64,000 bases of DNA from Lumnitzera littorea (taxonomy: Eukaryota > Streptophyta > Magnoliopsida > Myrtales > Combretaceae), in NCBI GenBank assembly GCA_024138015.1, contig JAMXBB010000009.1, positions 46,840,842 to 46,904,841 on the forward strand, read 5' to 3'. Every line of letters begins with the position of its first letter. The first letter of the stretch is position 1. The position numbers were made by a program, and so were the translations under genes. This document shows positions 48,924 through 62,000 of this stretch, in pieces. The notes beneath the pieces are model-generated. The model worked only from the letters and a program-made list of their open reading frames with translations, searched no databases and was not told the DNA's origin.

Positions 48924-51085
48924 CCCGCAAACCCACCGTTTAGACCGACTGACATACTTGAACCGGTGTTGGAGGCTAAAAAGCCATCGGACCAGGTGAG
49001 TCTCACATCTTCTCTGATTTTGTAAAATTTCTTAAAATGATTTATTTTGCTCAAAAAATTATGAAATTTATTGTTCTGAGGTTTTATTGTATGTAGATTT
49101 AAGGAAAAATAGTGATTAAGTTTAACCACGTTTGTAAATATAGGATTCTTAAGAAATTAATCAAAACCTAACATAATTAGAATTAAAAATAAATAGGCTT
49201 AAAGTGTACTTTGGAACTCAAAATTTTTTTTTGTAGAATGCTTAAGTGATATAGAACAGTGCTATGAAGCCATTTTTTTAAAATTAATTTTCAAAATTTT
49301 TAAGTAATTTTTTAGCCTTAAAATGATGAAAAAAATGGGTAATTTTGGGTTAATTAGGTGATTAATTACTGATTTAGAAGGTAATTAGATGTTTAAGGAT
49401 GTTAATCTCTGATGTGGAAACCTAATCCTAGTCTTTGGAGTGTTAAGTGTAATTGATATAGGAATTATGTGGTAATTGTAGGAAATTAGGAATATGTGAA
49501 ATTGGAAATTTAATAAATATGAAAAATTAGGTTTATTTGGAGAATATAATAATAAAAATTAGTACATAATAAATCTGAAAAAAAATTTAATTTTAGGTAA
49601 TTGTACAAAAAATGTAAGATTTCCTCATATTGGGAGTAAATCCGGTACTCCAATTAGGATTAGAGTGTACCGGATAGATTAGGACACTAAATTAAGACCC
49701 AGTGTGATATTAGAATACTTGAGCTTAATGTAATTAATTTCACATTAGGATTCAACCGTATGTAGGATTCCTTGTAATCAAAGACAATGTAGAATCAAAA
49801 TTGAAATCTGATTTAGAAACCGAACCCCGAATTAAGGTAGAACGAATTATTAGTAAATAATAGGTATACATAGAGAAATGAGTTAAATTATAACTTAGAA
49901 TATGTATCATCAAAGTATAAGTACTAAAAAGATGTATTTGTATTATAGGATACTTGGAGACGAACTGACCTGCAATTAAGTGATTGGGCGATCGAGAATT
50001 CTAAGTAAGTTAGGTTATTACTTAACCGTATTGGAGTACTATTTTAAGGTACTCGAAGAGTTAGGATTGTGTATGATTGTGATTGTAAGTAGTTTATGCA
50101 TGTGTTTGTATATCTGAATTTGTGTTGTGATTGATTGTGATTATGACTGGATTGGTATGAAATTGTTTGAACACCATAAATGGAACTTAATCTTAATTGA
50201 CTCTAATGCCCTAAATTGTCATGTATTGTAACCCTTTAGGGGATCATTAGGATTTTCTAACCAAATACCGATACTTTCGAAAAAGATAATGCTGGATAGC
50301 AAATTAATCTTTTCCTTATTCTTAGCCGAACTAAGTGATAGTAGAGGAGGTCGCGGTAAGGATGAGGATATTGGTTCGAAGGATAGTCTTAGGAGGAGCA
50401 GTGTCTTCATTGTACAAACCTAGGTTTAGTTGTGAGCTATTGTATAATATGAAAACTCTTTAACCCAGATTAGAGCAAGTGAAATTTCTCTAATTTCGCA
50501 ACGAATTAGACTACGTTGTGTGATGACACTTGCTTGTTGTATTGCATGAAAAATAATTACTTGATAATCTTGTTTGTGTTTGTGTTTGTATATATTTATA
50601 AGTCTCCAATTCAACTTACTGAGCTGTAGTTGCTCATACTCGTATAGATTATTTTGTAGGTCTTGATTTCTGAATATTCCGAGTAATTTGTCGCCCTACA
50701 ACTATCTAGAGGTTAGTTCTTTTGAAGCCTGGGGTATGAGGATCAATTTGCCTAGTGGTTAATATATATCTAGAGTCTCTTTAGTAGTTTAAGACTGAAA
50801 GACTGATAGTTGATATGTAAATTAGTTGACTGTTGCATTGATGTAGAATTTCCTAGGAAGTTTTGTAAAATATACATATAATTATATATATGTTGACTTA
50901 AAGTTCTTGATAATTACTGTAACTTTAGCTTAACTCGTAATTGGACTGTTTCCTTTAAAGCGAGGAGTTATTGACGCCTTGTGTAGAATATGTCTACGGT
51001 AGGTACTATGAGACCAGTTACTATCATAGAATGGTTTACACGGTGGGACTGTTGTGACTCTATGACTTCGAGACGTAACATTACT

Positions 51086-52150
51086 CTAGGTAACTTGAAT
51101 GTCTAAGTAGCCATGCAAGAGTAACCTTTAGCTCCTTACATGTTTGCTCTTGTAAATTGATTTAGCTTTACTAACTCATCAATACAAATTGGACTTAGAG
51201 CCTAGCCCAAGACCCTCGTAATGAGAACCAACAAGCAAAAATTGTCATTATATGGCATGTAGTTTATTGAATATTGAGAATTTCTAATATCTCTTTATTT
51301 AGTATAGAAATGATATATTTTATTTTGACTTTATATATTTTAATAATTTTGATAGGAAAAATATGCGGATTCAGAAAATATATAGGAGGGTTAATTTAAG
51401 TGCAAGAATTTAATGAAGAAGAAATTGCCGAGTCCATCAAATGTGATTTCCACCGTCCAGCTTGTGTCATGTGCATAATTTAAATTCAAATTCACGGTCC
51501 AAATGCCAACCATCCATCAGCAGCAAATCAGCAGGACACTTGTTATGCATACATCCAAGTATAGTTGCAGCCACAGCCCAGCAGGCTCATGATTGTCACT
51601 TTTCCTATGCCTTCAGCCTAGTGAAAGAAGAAAAGCAAAGCCCAATTTGTATTTGTATCCAAATGCTAGACTCTAGAGCTCCATTCATGTCTCTACTCGT
51701 CCACAAAAGTAAATGGTTAATTCTGGAAAGCTTCAACATTCATGTCCTCATCATCGGATTGTTAAGAAAACGATGAATCCATATCTTTTAAATTAAAGTA
51801 GCAAATGACATGGTATAAAAAAGACGGACGCTACACACGTTCAAGACGGTGCGCACTTTTAGTTTTTATTTTTCAACCAAATTTTCATAAAGATCGAATG
51901 CCCCACAAGTTATTAGAAATACCGAGATCGCATTGTCAAAAGGGGTTCGAAGATAAATTAAAGCCTAATTTAAGTTTTCCTTTCATGAGTATATATGTAA
52001 TAGTGCTTCTTGTGATTTGATATCAACTAGACTTTTTTCATAGGATGAGACAAATTAAAGCCTAATTTTGTTATGAAAGTTGGCAGAACAAAATAATCCG
52101 TATGAAAATCGAAATAAGTTTAATTTAACTAGACATAATGTTGCACCTGG
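51086..52150. other. Intergenic DNA with a GC-elevated patch
   Basis: 51420-51760 is richer in C and G than its neighbours and holds an open frame of 104 codons (51462-51776), but the peptide is Ser/His/Ile-rich without a recognised domain and codon use is unconvincing. It could be an old promoter or leader. The remainder is AT-rich. Confidence 0.4.
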
Positions 52151-52154
52151 TAAC

Positions 52155-52620
52155 CAACTTCGATCGATTTCTAAGTTAAATACTTAATCATTGAGATTGT
52201 CAATTTAAGTTATCAATTGAACTTTCTGACAATAGTGACACATACTTGTGTTAACTTCTTCTAGAACCGTATGCCCAGTTAGCTTTTTGACCGATCATAG
52301 ACTTCCATTTTCTATATTCCGCTTTGAATGTCCATATGACCCTCTAAGGTAAACAAAATTGCGGCAAAAACCCATTTTTGATAGGCATACTATGGTTTAG
52401 GACTATCGTATTTGCTATTTAGATGGTCATATAGGCATCTTAAGTGAAACAAATTTACTAAAATAATCATGTAGGGCAGGTGATGGTCCCTAAATTGGTC
52501 AGAAGTCCAGTTAGACATACTAAGTACATTAGTAGTATCATTGACATTGAAAAGCACAATTAGGTAATGTAATTGTCAATCTCAAATTCAAACTAGATGT
52601 TAAAAAATCAACCAAAGTTT
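52155..52620. mobile_element. Fold-back MITE with long imperfect inverted repeats
   Basis: Left arm (about 52155-52300) and right arm (about 52475-52620) are inverted copies. AACTTCGATCGATTT pairs with AACTTTGGTTGATTT, TTGAGATTGTCAATT with TTGAGATTGACAATT, and ATGCCCAGTTAG..TTTTTGACC with ATGTCTAACTGG..TTCTGACC. About 115-140 bases per arm with many mismatches. No target duplication was recognised, so the superfamily is open (Mutator-like is possible). Confidence 0.6.
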
Positions 52621-52624
52621 ATAT

Positions 52625-53187
52625 ATTAAATGTGACATTATCCATTTATTTACGATATAACACATATATATTAGTTTTTTTTTATTTATTTTTATAAATT
52701 TTGCTAGAAGATGAATTTATCCAATAAAAATAAATTACATCAATTAAACTGATTGATACAAAAGAACTGACATATAAGGAGTCAAGGGTTCAAAAACCCA
52801 TTTGAATAAATAAACATATCTTTTTAAGCATCACAATGTCTCACATAAGGGATACTAAATTTTCTTCTAAAAAAAAAAAACTCACCGATTTGATGAGAGT
52901 GATAAATCCTACAAAAGAGATGATATAATCCCACATGTAAGAGGACAAAAAGAAAAATAAAATAAACAAGTAAATAAAAAACTGCTTATTTTAGAAGCTA
53001 TCGCCAAACGAATCTTAGCCTAATTACTATAATATTCAAATATGATGGGTAGTATTGTAATGATGATGGTTGCAATGGTATGAAAAGATAGATTTGAGGT
53101 TAGTAGTGTTGGATCCATAGATATTGAGATTGACAAAAATAAATCTACATATTAATTATATTGAATGAAAGGAAAAGATTTAAAAAG

Positions 53188-53229
<42 letters not shown>

Positions 53230-54395
53230 GCATGGACAAAGCCTTACATGCCTATTATATTGAATTCATGATTCATGTATTAAAATTAGTTATTGAAAAC
53301 ATAGGGATATGTAAGATAATCAGGATCTAATTTGGGTAGCTAGATTTGTGAGAGAAATTTATCTACTAGTTGATGAAGATGATTACATAAAGAAAAGTTA
53401 ATGTTATAAATAGGATTATTAATACCTAGATTAGAAAGAGATCTTTATAAATATAATAAGAACTCGAATAATTAAATCTTATTATATACTAGAGGTATAT
53501 GTAATTTTCCAAATGATACCTTAGTTAATATTTCACATGTTTAGTTCATTAATATTTTGTGTTGTGGATTATTAGTATAATTAATTTTCATTAGTTTATT
53601 ATAATTATTTTTTCTTTGAAGTTATAACTCGATTGCCTAACTAAAAGTTAAAAAAATTGACATCATTGTTACATTAGTATCCAGTCTGATGAGAATGATC
53701 TAGTCTCACAAATATTTCTACTATTACATGGACAATCTAGCAGAATTGTTGGAATTGATTTACACTTTATAAAATTTTCACTTTGTGAAATTTTTTAATA
53801 TTGTTATTGAGGAACTCAATTTACTAATATTAGTTCTTGACACTACTCCTAAAATAACCTATAACAAATGATCATTTCCTGTTAGAACTTATGAACACCG
53901 TTATCAAAGAGGATGACAAACAAGTAAAAACTTAAAGTTGTATTAATGTACCACTGATGATACTACATTAGCCATTGCATGTGATGGTTGTCTAATGTCC
54001 CATCTTATGAATGAGAATATATTTTCCTCGCTATTGGAAAAAAAAAGGAGAAAAAATAATAATACTGCCAAAGTATCTAACCACCATATAAAAAGTATTT
54101 AGAAATAGTATTGACATTATATGAAGAAATATAAATTACTAAACTAAGTCAAACAAATGTTTAAACACATAAGAACCTAAATATATGGTGGTGTTTGATT
54201 GTTAGAATTGAAAAGAATAAGGAGAACTAAATAGTATAAGTATAAGAAGTATATGACAGTATAATATTATTGTGTCACATTTGGTTTGTATAGTATTGGA
54301 TATATACTTTTGCAATGTTCCTTATTTGGTATATATAAGTACCGGACTCAATATTGTATTTTGACATTTATATCCTTAATACTATCTAATATTTA
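52625..54395. other. Intergenic AT-rich DNA
   Basis: No coding or element structure is supported apart from the (GA)n run at 53190-53226. 54190-54400 has a TTTGGTTTGTATAGTATTGG-type edge that may be part of an older MITE into which the Mutator-like element inserted. Confidence 0.45.
53190..53226. repeat. (GA)n microsatellite
   Basis: About 18 uninterrupted GA units, the longest dinucleotide run in the window. Confidence 0.95.
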
Positions 54396-54400
54396 TTTAA

Positions 54401-55591
54401 GGGAAAAATATAAAAAAATCCTTAATGTTTATCTTATTTTCTATTCCAGTCCTTAAGGTTTCAAAATTTTCATTTAAGTCCTTAATACTTGCAAAAGTTT
54501 GCAAGAATTTATAAATAAGTTCTTTTAATTAACGGTGTTAGATTTTAAATTGGAAAAGTACAAAAAAGGTCTTAACGTTTGCTTCTTTTTCTATTTTATT
54601 CTTGAATGTTTTAAAATTATCATTTGAATCCTCAACATTTACAAAAATTTACAAATTAATCCTTTTAACTAATAGTATTAAGTTATCATTTATACATTGA
54701 CATATGGCAATATTCAATTGGTCAACATATTTCTTTTTAATAAATAATATAATAAAATATTAAAAATTAATTAAGGTATTAAAAAATTATAGAAAAATAT
54801 TAAAAAATAATGAAAGTTTATAAAAAAATTGGAAAAATGAAGAACAAGAAAATATGTGTAACACTAAAAAAGTTACTAAGATAATACATTTAGTAATATA
54901 TATATTTATACATACACTTATATACATATATATATTAATATTAATTTTAAACTAAATTAATAAGTTGTTAGCCTCTCCATGCCCTTGACTGCCCAAATTT
55001 TCTTTTTATTTTTTTCTAGATTTTTCCATTTTTTAATTTTTGTTAATTTTACTTGATTTTAAAATTAATATTGATATGTATATAAATATATATATATATA
55101 TATATTACTAAATATATTATGCTAGTATTTTTTTCAATTTTATAATTTTTTTCTTATTTTTCATTTTTTTCAATTTTATGATAAACTTTCATTATTTTTT
55201 AATATTTTTCTATAATTTTTAATACCTTAATTATTTTTAAATATTTATTATATTATTTATTTAAAATAAATACGTTGACTAATAGAATGTTGTAATGTGT
55301 TGATATATAAATGATAATTTAATGCCATTAGTTAAAAGGATTAATTTGTAAATTTTTGCAAATATTAAGGACTAAAATGAAAATTTTAAAACTTTAAGAA
55401 CTAAAATAGAAAAAGAAAAGTAAAGATTAAGAACCTTTTTGTACTTTTCCAATTTAAAATCTAATGCTGTCAATTAAAAGGACTTCTTTGTAAATATTTG
55501 CAAATATTGAGGACATAAATGAAAATTTTGACACCCTAAGAACTGGAATAGAAAATGAGGCAACCGTTGAGAACTTTTTTGTACTTTTCCC
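54401..55591. mobile_element. Non-autonomous Mutator-like element with ~540-bp terminal inverted repeats
   Basis: The two halves of this 1,191-bp element are inverted copies of each other, with arms of about 540 bases around a short centre (about 54960-55050). Ends read GGGAAAAATATAAAAAA (left) and, on the opposite strand, GGGAAAAGTACAAAAAAG (right). The flanks TTTATTTAA (54392-54400) and TTTATTTGA (55592-55600) form a 9-bp duplication with one change, the size made by Mutator transposases. Within each arm the outer ~145 bases occur twice in tandem (second copies start at 54552 and end at 55450). There is no coding sequence. Confidence 0.88.
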
Positions 55592-55599
55592 TTTATTTG

Positions 55600-57100
55600 A
55601 TTATATTCTTATATAATTTAAAAAACGTAAATTTAAATATTATCTAATATTTATATCCTTAATATTGTCTAATTTTTATTTAATTACATTTATATCGTCA
55701 ATACTAGTGTTTTTGTCCAATAAAATTAACTTTTCTACCATATCTTAGATGGGACAAATTTTGAGTATTTTGTCTAGTCTTTTAGCCTTTTTGCCTTTTT
55801 TTTTTTTTGTATCTAGTAACCAGGCTCGTATTGCAAAACCAAATATTGGACAAAAAATTTTTTCTAATCCAATCTAGTCCTATAAATTTTGTACAATCGT
55901 ACCCAAAATTATGAACATTGTAAAAAGAGATGCTTGCCATGGTATTTAATAACTAACATTTGAATAAATATAAAATTTAAATGAATACTATACCATGGCT
56001 CCATTTCTTGGATGACCAATAAAGCAATCTCAATATAGAGGTACTCGCCTTCCTCTCTTACCTTACAAGTATCTTTCTAGCAATTTTGGGTGTATATTAT
56101 GAATAATAAAAATTAGGAATAAATTTTCTTCATTTTCATCTTCTGAAATTATATCGACTTACAAATCAATTGTTGAGATTTTTGAATTATCTTGTAATAT
56201 CGTTATGGCATCATTTTCTTCTTTAAATCTAAGTAATGGTTACATGTGATAGCTCTGTGTGAGGTAACTTGAAGAAACTAAGAGAAAGTGAATAGAGAGA
56301 CATAAAATCTATAAAATCATAACCCACTAATGGTGTTCACAATTAGAAGAGGAAATTACTAATAGGGAAAATTGTAAAAGTGACCAAATGGTTAAAACCA
56401 TGCTTAAGAGGCGTTGTATTGAAGTGAGAAAAGGAAAAAAAAAAATATAGTTCTTTTAAAAAAACTAAGGAAATATCATCTTGAAAGTATTTCCAAGAAT
56501 ATAGTAGTTTAAATCATGTGTTTAATTTAGATTGCTCTGATGTCATATGTTGAGCACATAGTTTAAGCCTAAAATCGAGAGTTGAAAATCCGATTTCACT
56601 AGGGTTAAATCAACAATTGGACCTCATCTTCCTTATTTTAGCTCGAGGACAAGTTGACTCAATAGAGCAAAAGAGGCAATTCTTCTTATTTTCTTTCCTA
56701 TGTAGTATAGTACGACACATGAAGAGTCACAATTAGGGAGAAGTAACAATATAATGGAAAATAGTGAAGTACATGAATTATCCATCTAGATATCTCTTTC
56801 CTTAATTGAGTGAGGGAGTAAACTTGTTCATACCAATGGCTCTCTAAAAAAGTATACACCTTAACGCACTTTATCAAAATCCCATGGTTTTTTATCTTGT
56901 ACCATAATCATAACCCTAGTTCTATTTCTAATAGTGCATTTGTTGCTTTAGCTTCCTTTATTTTATAATGTAGGTTGCGATTTGTGGAAAAAATCTTACT
57001 CAATCTCTTTACTCTTCAACCCATAATGAGCAAGGTTTAGAGATGACGAATTTACTTGTGATAAGCCCCAATCAAAGTGGTGATAGTGGTTAGCTTGTAA
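55600..57100. other. Intergenic DNA and possible LINE 5' flank
   Basis: 55600-55950 repeats motifs found left of the Mutator-like element (TATCCTTAATATTGTCTAATTT; ACCAAATATTGGACAAA), consistent with both being halves of one older element. From 56000 to 57100 nothing is recognised; LINE ORF1 was not found here. Confidence 0.4.
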
Positions 57101-57109
57101 CAACCATAT

Positions 57110-57476
57110 AAGAGCCATGATTTTCTTGTTATGGAATTATTAATGGTTTGGGTTACCCTCAACAATTCAGTGTTTATATAACTTGGTGCATAAATGCAAT
57201 CTTAACATTATCTTTTTAATAGAAACAAAAATTAAAGATTGTAAGATGGAACGTCTAAGGAACAAGTTGAGGTATGCTAGGTGCTTTTATGTACTACTTT
57301 GTGGTTTGAGTGGTAATTTGGCTTTATGGGGCATGTGGATATTAGGACTAATGTGGCAAAGAGTTGTTACTAGTTTATTCACTCGAAAGTAGGTCTAGAG
57401 GATGGCTCTTTTATTGGTTTCTTTATGTGGTGTAATGTGCCATTTGTTTTTAGAGAGAGAGGAATTTGTGGCAATG
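57110..57476 (+). pseudogene. Second LINE: start of the endonuclease domain
   Basis: Plus strand, decayed. A WNYQWFGLPSTIQCLYNLV-like start, then LNIIFLIETKIKDCKM in an open frame 57183-57392, and GGLSG/LALW-like and VPFVFRER-like blocks. This is the N-terminal half of a plant LINE endonuclease/phosphatase-fold domain. It breaks off at 57476 after ...NLWQ, where the solo LTR begins. Confidence 0.82.
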
Positions 57477-58953
57477 TGAGACTCATATTTTAGCAAATAA
57501 GACCCTAATATAGAAAATTTAGGATGTTGGTAGAATGGCCTTGTTATAACTTGAAATATATGTGAGAGCTACAAATTGGTGAAAATAACCTAGAGATTTG
57601 ATGTATTTGAAATAGAATAATAAAATATGAATAGTTAAAAGCCAAAGGTTTTCAATTTAGTTATCAAACATGGAAAATCGTGAAACTCTAGAACCAAGTT
57701 TTCATGATCATGGACATAAATTAATAATATAAAATTTTAACAAAATAACATGAAACAATATATAGATAGTATATAAAAGAATTAATTAACTATAATAGTA
57801 GAATTTTGAACTCTTAAATTATGGGTGTTTGGAAAATTTGTTTATAAAGGCTCAAAATAAATGATAGGGCCTTAAAAGTTAGTCAAAGCAATCTCGTAAG
57901 CTTAATTTTGGATAGGGGGTAATGAAATATTAATATAAGCTAAAATGATAAAACTAATCAATTCATTGGTTTATTTTTAGAATTTTAAGAACTGTAGCCT
58001 AAGATGTGACAGACTATTGGAAATAAATTAAATAAATAAGAACATTAATAAATGATATGGAAAATAATTTAAAAAATGATATATAGTTAGTTGATTAATT
58101 AAGTATAGGTTATAAAAACTTAACGGGAGCTTTTATATAAAGTAAACCAACCTAAATAATAAAACATAATATAAGAAGTAGATGAATTAATTAATAAATA
58201 AAGAGCTCATGATTTGGAAAAACACATGGTTTTGGGAAAACTATGGATGGCCTATAGATTAGCATCAATGGTTAAAAACTAAAAATAAAAGGATAAAAAA
58301 ATAATAATAATAAAAAAAGGTTTCAATATTGATGACAAATCTAGTATTAACAAAACTAATTGGGGGTATTATGGGTATAGGAAAATTCTAAGTGTTTCAA
58401 GAGAAATTGATCACTCAATGAGTATCGATAAGTGTATAAGACCCCATTTCTTTTGCATTTCTAATCAAAGGATATTGAGAAATTCATTTTCTACCTAGGG
58501 TAGTGTGAGAAAACGAATTTAAGGGTTCTAACTAGAGGGCTACAACGAATATTTAGTGGTGTTAGTGCGATTAAAGGTGATATACTATAAGGTGACTTGG
58601 TGTATGTTATTGTTATTGAGTTTCAATAGAAACATCTTGAGGAATTTCGTTTTTCTACATAGGGTAGTAGGAAAAACAGCCTTAAGGCAACCTTATGTGT
58701 ATTCTATAGTATTTGTGTGGTAGTGGACACACTAGAATCGTATTGCAACAGGTATGTTTTTGTTCTTGCATCCTTGTTCATTGTTTTTTAGTAGGTTATG
58801 TTTAATTATATGGTTGGGAGGAGAAATTGGTGGTAAGGGTGATTTGTTTTGGGTTTTGATGGGTGAGGTGATGTTTCTCTATTGAAAGTTGTTTTGGGAA
58901 TGTCAGGTTTTGAGGCGGCATAGGACAGGGTAGTATGCGAGAAGTTTTCACAT

Positions 58954-59002
58954 TATTGTAATCTATAGAATTTTGTAGATTACAATAGGCATTCGAATGC
59001 CT
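58954..59002. repeat. Hairpin plus perfect 16-bp palindrome
   Basis: TATTGTAATCTA (58954-58965) and its exact reverse complement TAGATTACAATA (58976-58987) form a 12-bp stem with a 10-base loop. It is followed at once by the perfect palindrome AGGCATTCGAATGCCT (58987-59002). Related words (CATTCAGATGC at 59079, CATCTGAATGCC at 20090) recur in this LTR-like family. Confidence 0.85.
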
Positions 59003-62000
59003 TCCCTCTTAGTGCTTGGACTCTAAGGTCGAAGCCATGTTCTTTTGAGCATGGTGTTCGGACACTAGATAAGCTAGCATTCAGATGCTCGACCCTTATT
59101 TCTTGTAGTAGTTTTCCTTTATGTTTCTCAGTGGTTTTTCGATGTTATTTATCAACCTAAAACCCTTTTTTAACCCTTTCTAATCAAGAATCACCACCCT
59201 AAATTAGTTTTGAAATCATTCTAACTATATAATGGTCTTAGACTACTTAAGTGATTTGTAAGTTCTCTTAAGTCTTTTGAGTGGTTGCGTTAAGGACGAC
59301 ATTAGTTTAGCTTTGAATCTAAGCGAGTGTTTTGTTTCTCATTTGAACAAGTTATGAGACTTTTGATATAGTTTCCAAGCAAATGTTACAATTAGGTACA
59401 AGGTTTGTTTATTGCTCTTGTATGCATAGTATTAGGAATGTAAACAGATTTAATGAAAACTTGACTATAATAAGTGTGTTGCTTGTGCTTGGTCGGGCTT
59501 AAGGGATTGGGAGGACCAGACTTTGGGGTGATACCTCGATGATCCTTACGTGATGTTGTCCAGATTAGAGTCACGTTTGGAAATGATCCAAGTAGATTTA
59601 GGTGGATACATGGATTCTTGGTTTTTGGTCACTAAGGTGTTGGGAAAGACCCCATACTAATACGTATATGTATATTATATATATTGCGTGCTAGAGTCAT
59701 GAGTTATTCTAAGTTTTGAGACGTTAGAACTGTATTGTTTATTGGACTTACATAAGATAATAAGTTGTGGGTGTTGCATCTAGATACTTGAATTGGTGAA
59801 GGTGTGAATCATGTGCATGTGTTTGTACCCTGTATTAAGCTTTACTAACCCCCTTTATTTTCATGTTTTTAGATGTAGGCATAGGAATTGGTGAGTATGA
59901 GGACTACTGTAGTGATTTTGGGTACTATGGCAATGATGAATACTTCTATGATTATTATTATTATGATTATGGAGATAGATCTGTATAGTTAAGATATAAT
60001 TATGAGTTTGTTGAAAGAGTTATTAGATGTTACTTACTTTTTTATATTGTAACATTGCTCATCAGAAGTCATTTGAGACTTATTTGGTGAGTGTCAATAA
60101 AGGCAGCATGCTATCAAGAATTGAGGTTATGTTTATGAGTTGTTGAGATTTACTTTTGGTATTTTGAGACTATTGTTATTGAATTATGTTAAATCCATTT
60201 TCATTGAATAAAGTAAAGTGAAGTTATGATCCTTTGCACTTGTTGGTGGATTGAGGGTGTAATAAGACATCCCTGAAAAATATTGTATGAAGTTAATATG
60301 GGTGAGAGGTGATTTAATGAAGTTGTGATTATCTTAGCAGGATGTTTTTAGATGTATGATGTGTCAATAGATTATAAGGACATGTGGTAAGCTGTAATTC
60401 CTTAAGTTCTGGGGCATTATAAATGGTTTTGCTAAAATCTTAGATGGAAAACCCTAGATTATAAAAACCATTTAGTACGTGGCAAGAAAGGAAAAGTGAA
60501 ATTCAACACATGTCTACTATGCATCCCCTTAATCCAGTAACTAAAACACTATATAAACCTTAAAGCATCTTTAATTTAACACTTTTAACACTTAGGACTT
60601 TAATTTAACACTTTTAACACTTAGGAAGTTGGTTAAATTTGAGTGAAGTTTTAAGGGTTATGGAGAAAATTTAGAGAAATTAGAAACATTATGCAAGAAT
60701 TTGCATGTATGGGATTTCCAAGCTAAATAATGACTTAACACCAAACGGCCATCACACTCAAAAGCCTTAACCATTGCCCTTACTACCAACAATAGGTCTA
60801 ATGTTGTTGACTATTATAGCTCCAAACACTAGTGGGTTTGATTTTCTATCAAAATTTCAAAAATTCATTAAAAGTATCAAAATTTGCCTAAAGATTATGA
60901 AAAAATTATCCTATACTATTTTAAGTTCTTTCTCACATGAAATTGTCGATTTTAGAAAATTTTTCATTTAATTCATCGCCTCTAAGTACAATGTAATTTA
61001 GAACTGAATTTCGATTCAAATTTCAAAAGACCAAATAGTGTAGTTTCCTTGCAAAATATTTTCAATAAATATCTTATTATACATCGATAATTGCTATGTA
61101 AAAGTTTTTCCAATACTTTCCATTTTATTAGAGTTAATTTTTAGTTTTTAGAAAATTGATAACCCAAAATTTAAGGAAAATTCACTATTTTTAAGTTATT
61201 TTGTTTATTTAGAAATCTAAGCACTTTTTAAGTAATTTTGATAACATGTAATAGGTTGAGATTTGGTTTTAAGAAGAAATTATTGGATTTTATGAAAAAG
61301 ACAGGTTTTTTGAAGTTAAATTTGATGATTATCACTTAATACCCATGTTGATTTTACAAAGATTGTTGAATCAATAATTTTTATTATGAAATCCTTAAAA
61401 ATTAGTGTTAAATATAGATAATAAACTACTGCATATGATAGTTTTAACCTTAAAATTTATATTTTTTCGGTTGAAGATATGTATTTTATGCATATTGATT
61501 TATTAGTTATGTTTAACACCACTTTTTAGTTGAATTTTCCAGTTAGACATGCTAATTTGGTCAGTTCCAATTCATGTGAGTCAAAATCAATGGAGTTCCG
61601 ACTATATTGGATTGAAAGGAATGGGGAAAAGTGTAAAATCTAAAGTTTATAACTAAATGGAAGGATTTTATCACTTATAGAAGGTTTGGAATTTCAGAAG
61701 TGAGCAGGTTACACATAGAAGGTAATATAAAAGCTTCCTAAATTGAGTTAACTTTAAAAATAGCAGTAGAAACATTAGCAGAAGGTTTCTTGGTATAAAA
61801 CATCACTCTAAATCCATGTAAAAGGTTTTGTACAAGGTTTATTTATAGAAACCATGACGTAAGACACTAGTAGAAGGTTTTATAGATGGTTTCATATAAA
61901 AGAATACAAGTTAAAATGGTAGTAGAAACATAAGTGGAAGGTTTGATAGGAAAAGAAAATAAGAAAGGACCTAGTAGAGGCTTGAATAGAAGATTCTATA

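Larger units (their letters stand above)
48145..51080 (+). mobile_element. Solo LTR of the same family, 2,936 bp, best delimited copy
   Basis: TGTAAGCCCTAAAG at the left, CGAGACGTAACA at the right, and a perfect 5-bp duplication TTACT at 48140-48144 and 51081-51085. It contains a TATA box (TATAAATA, 48743-48750), an ACC trinucleotide run, and the GAGGAGGTCGCGGTAAGG block (50345) shared with the other copies. There is no coding capacity. A solo LTR of this length suggests a chromovirus/Tekay-like Gypsy parent, which is an inference from LTR length and ends only. Confidence 0.88.

Noticed and set aside
48881..49129. Open frame with a poly-Trp run
   Set aside because: The Trp run is the reverse of the (ACC)n microsatellite in a solo LTR.
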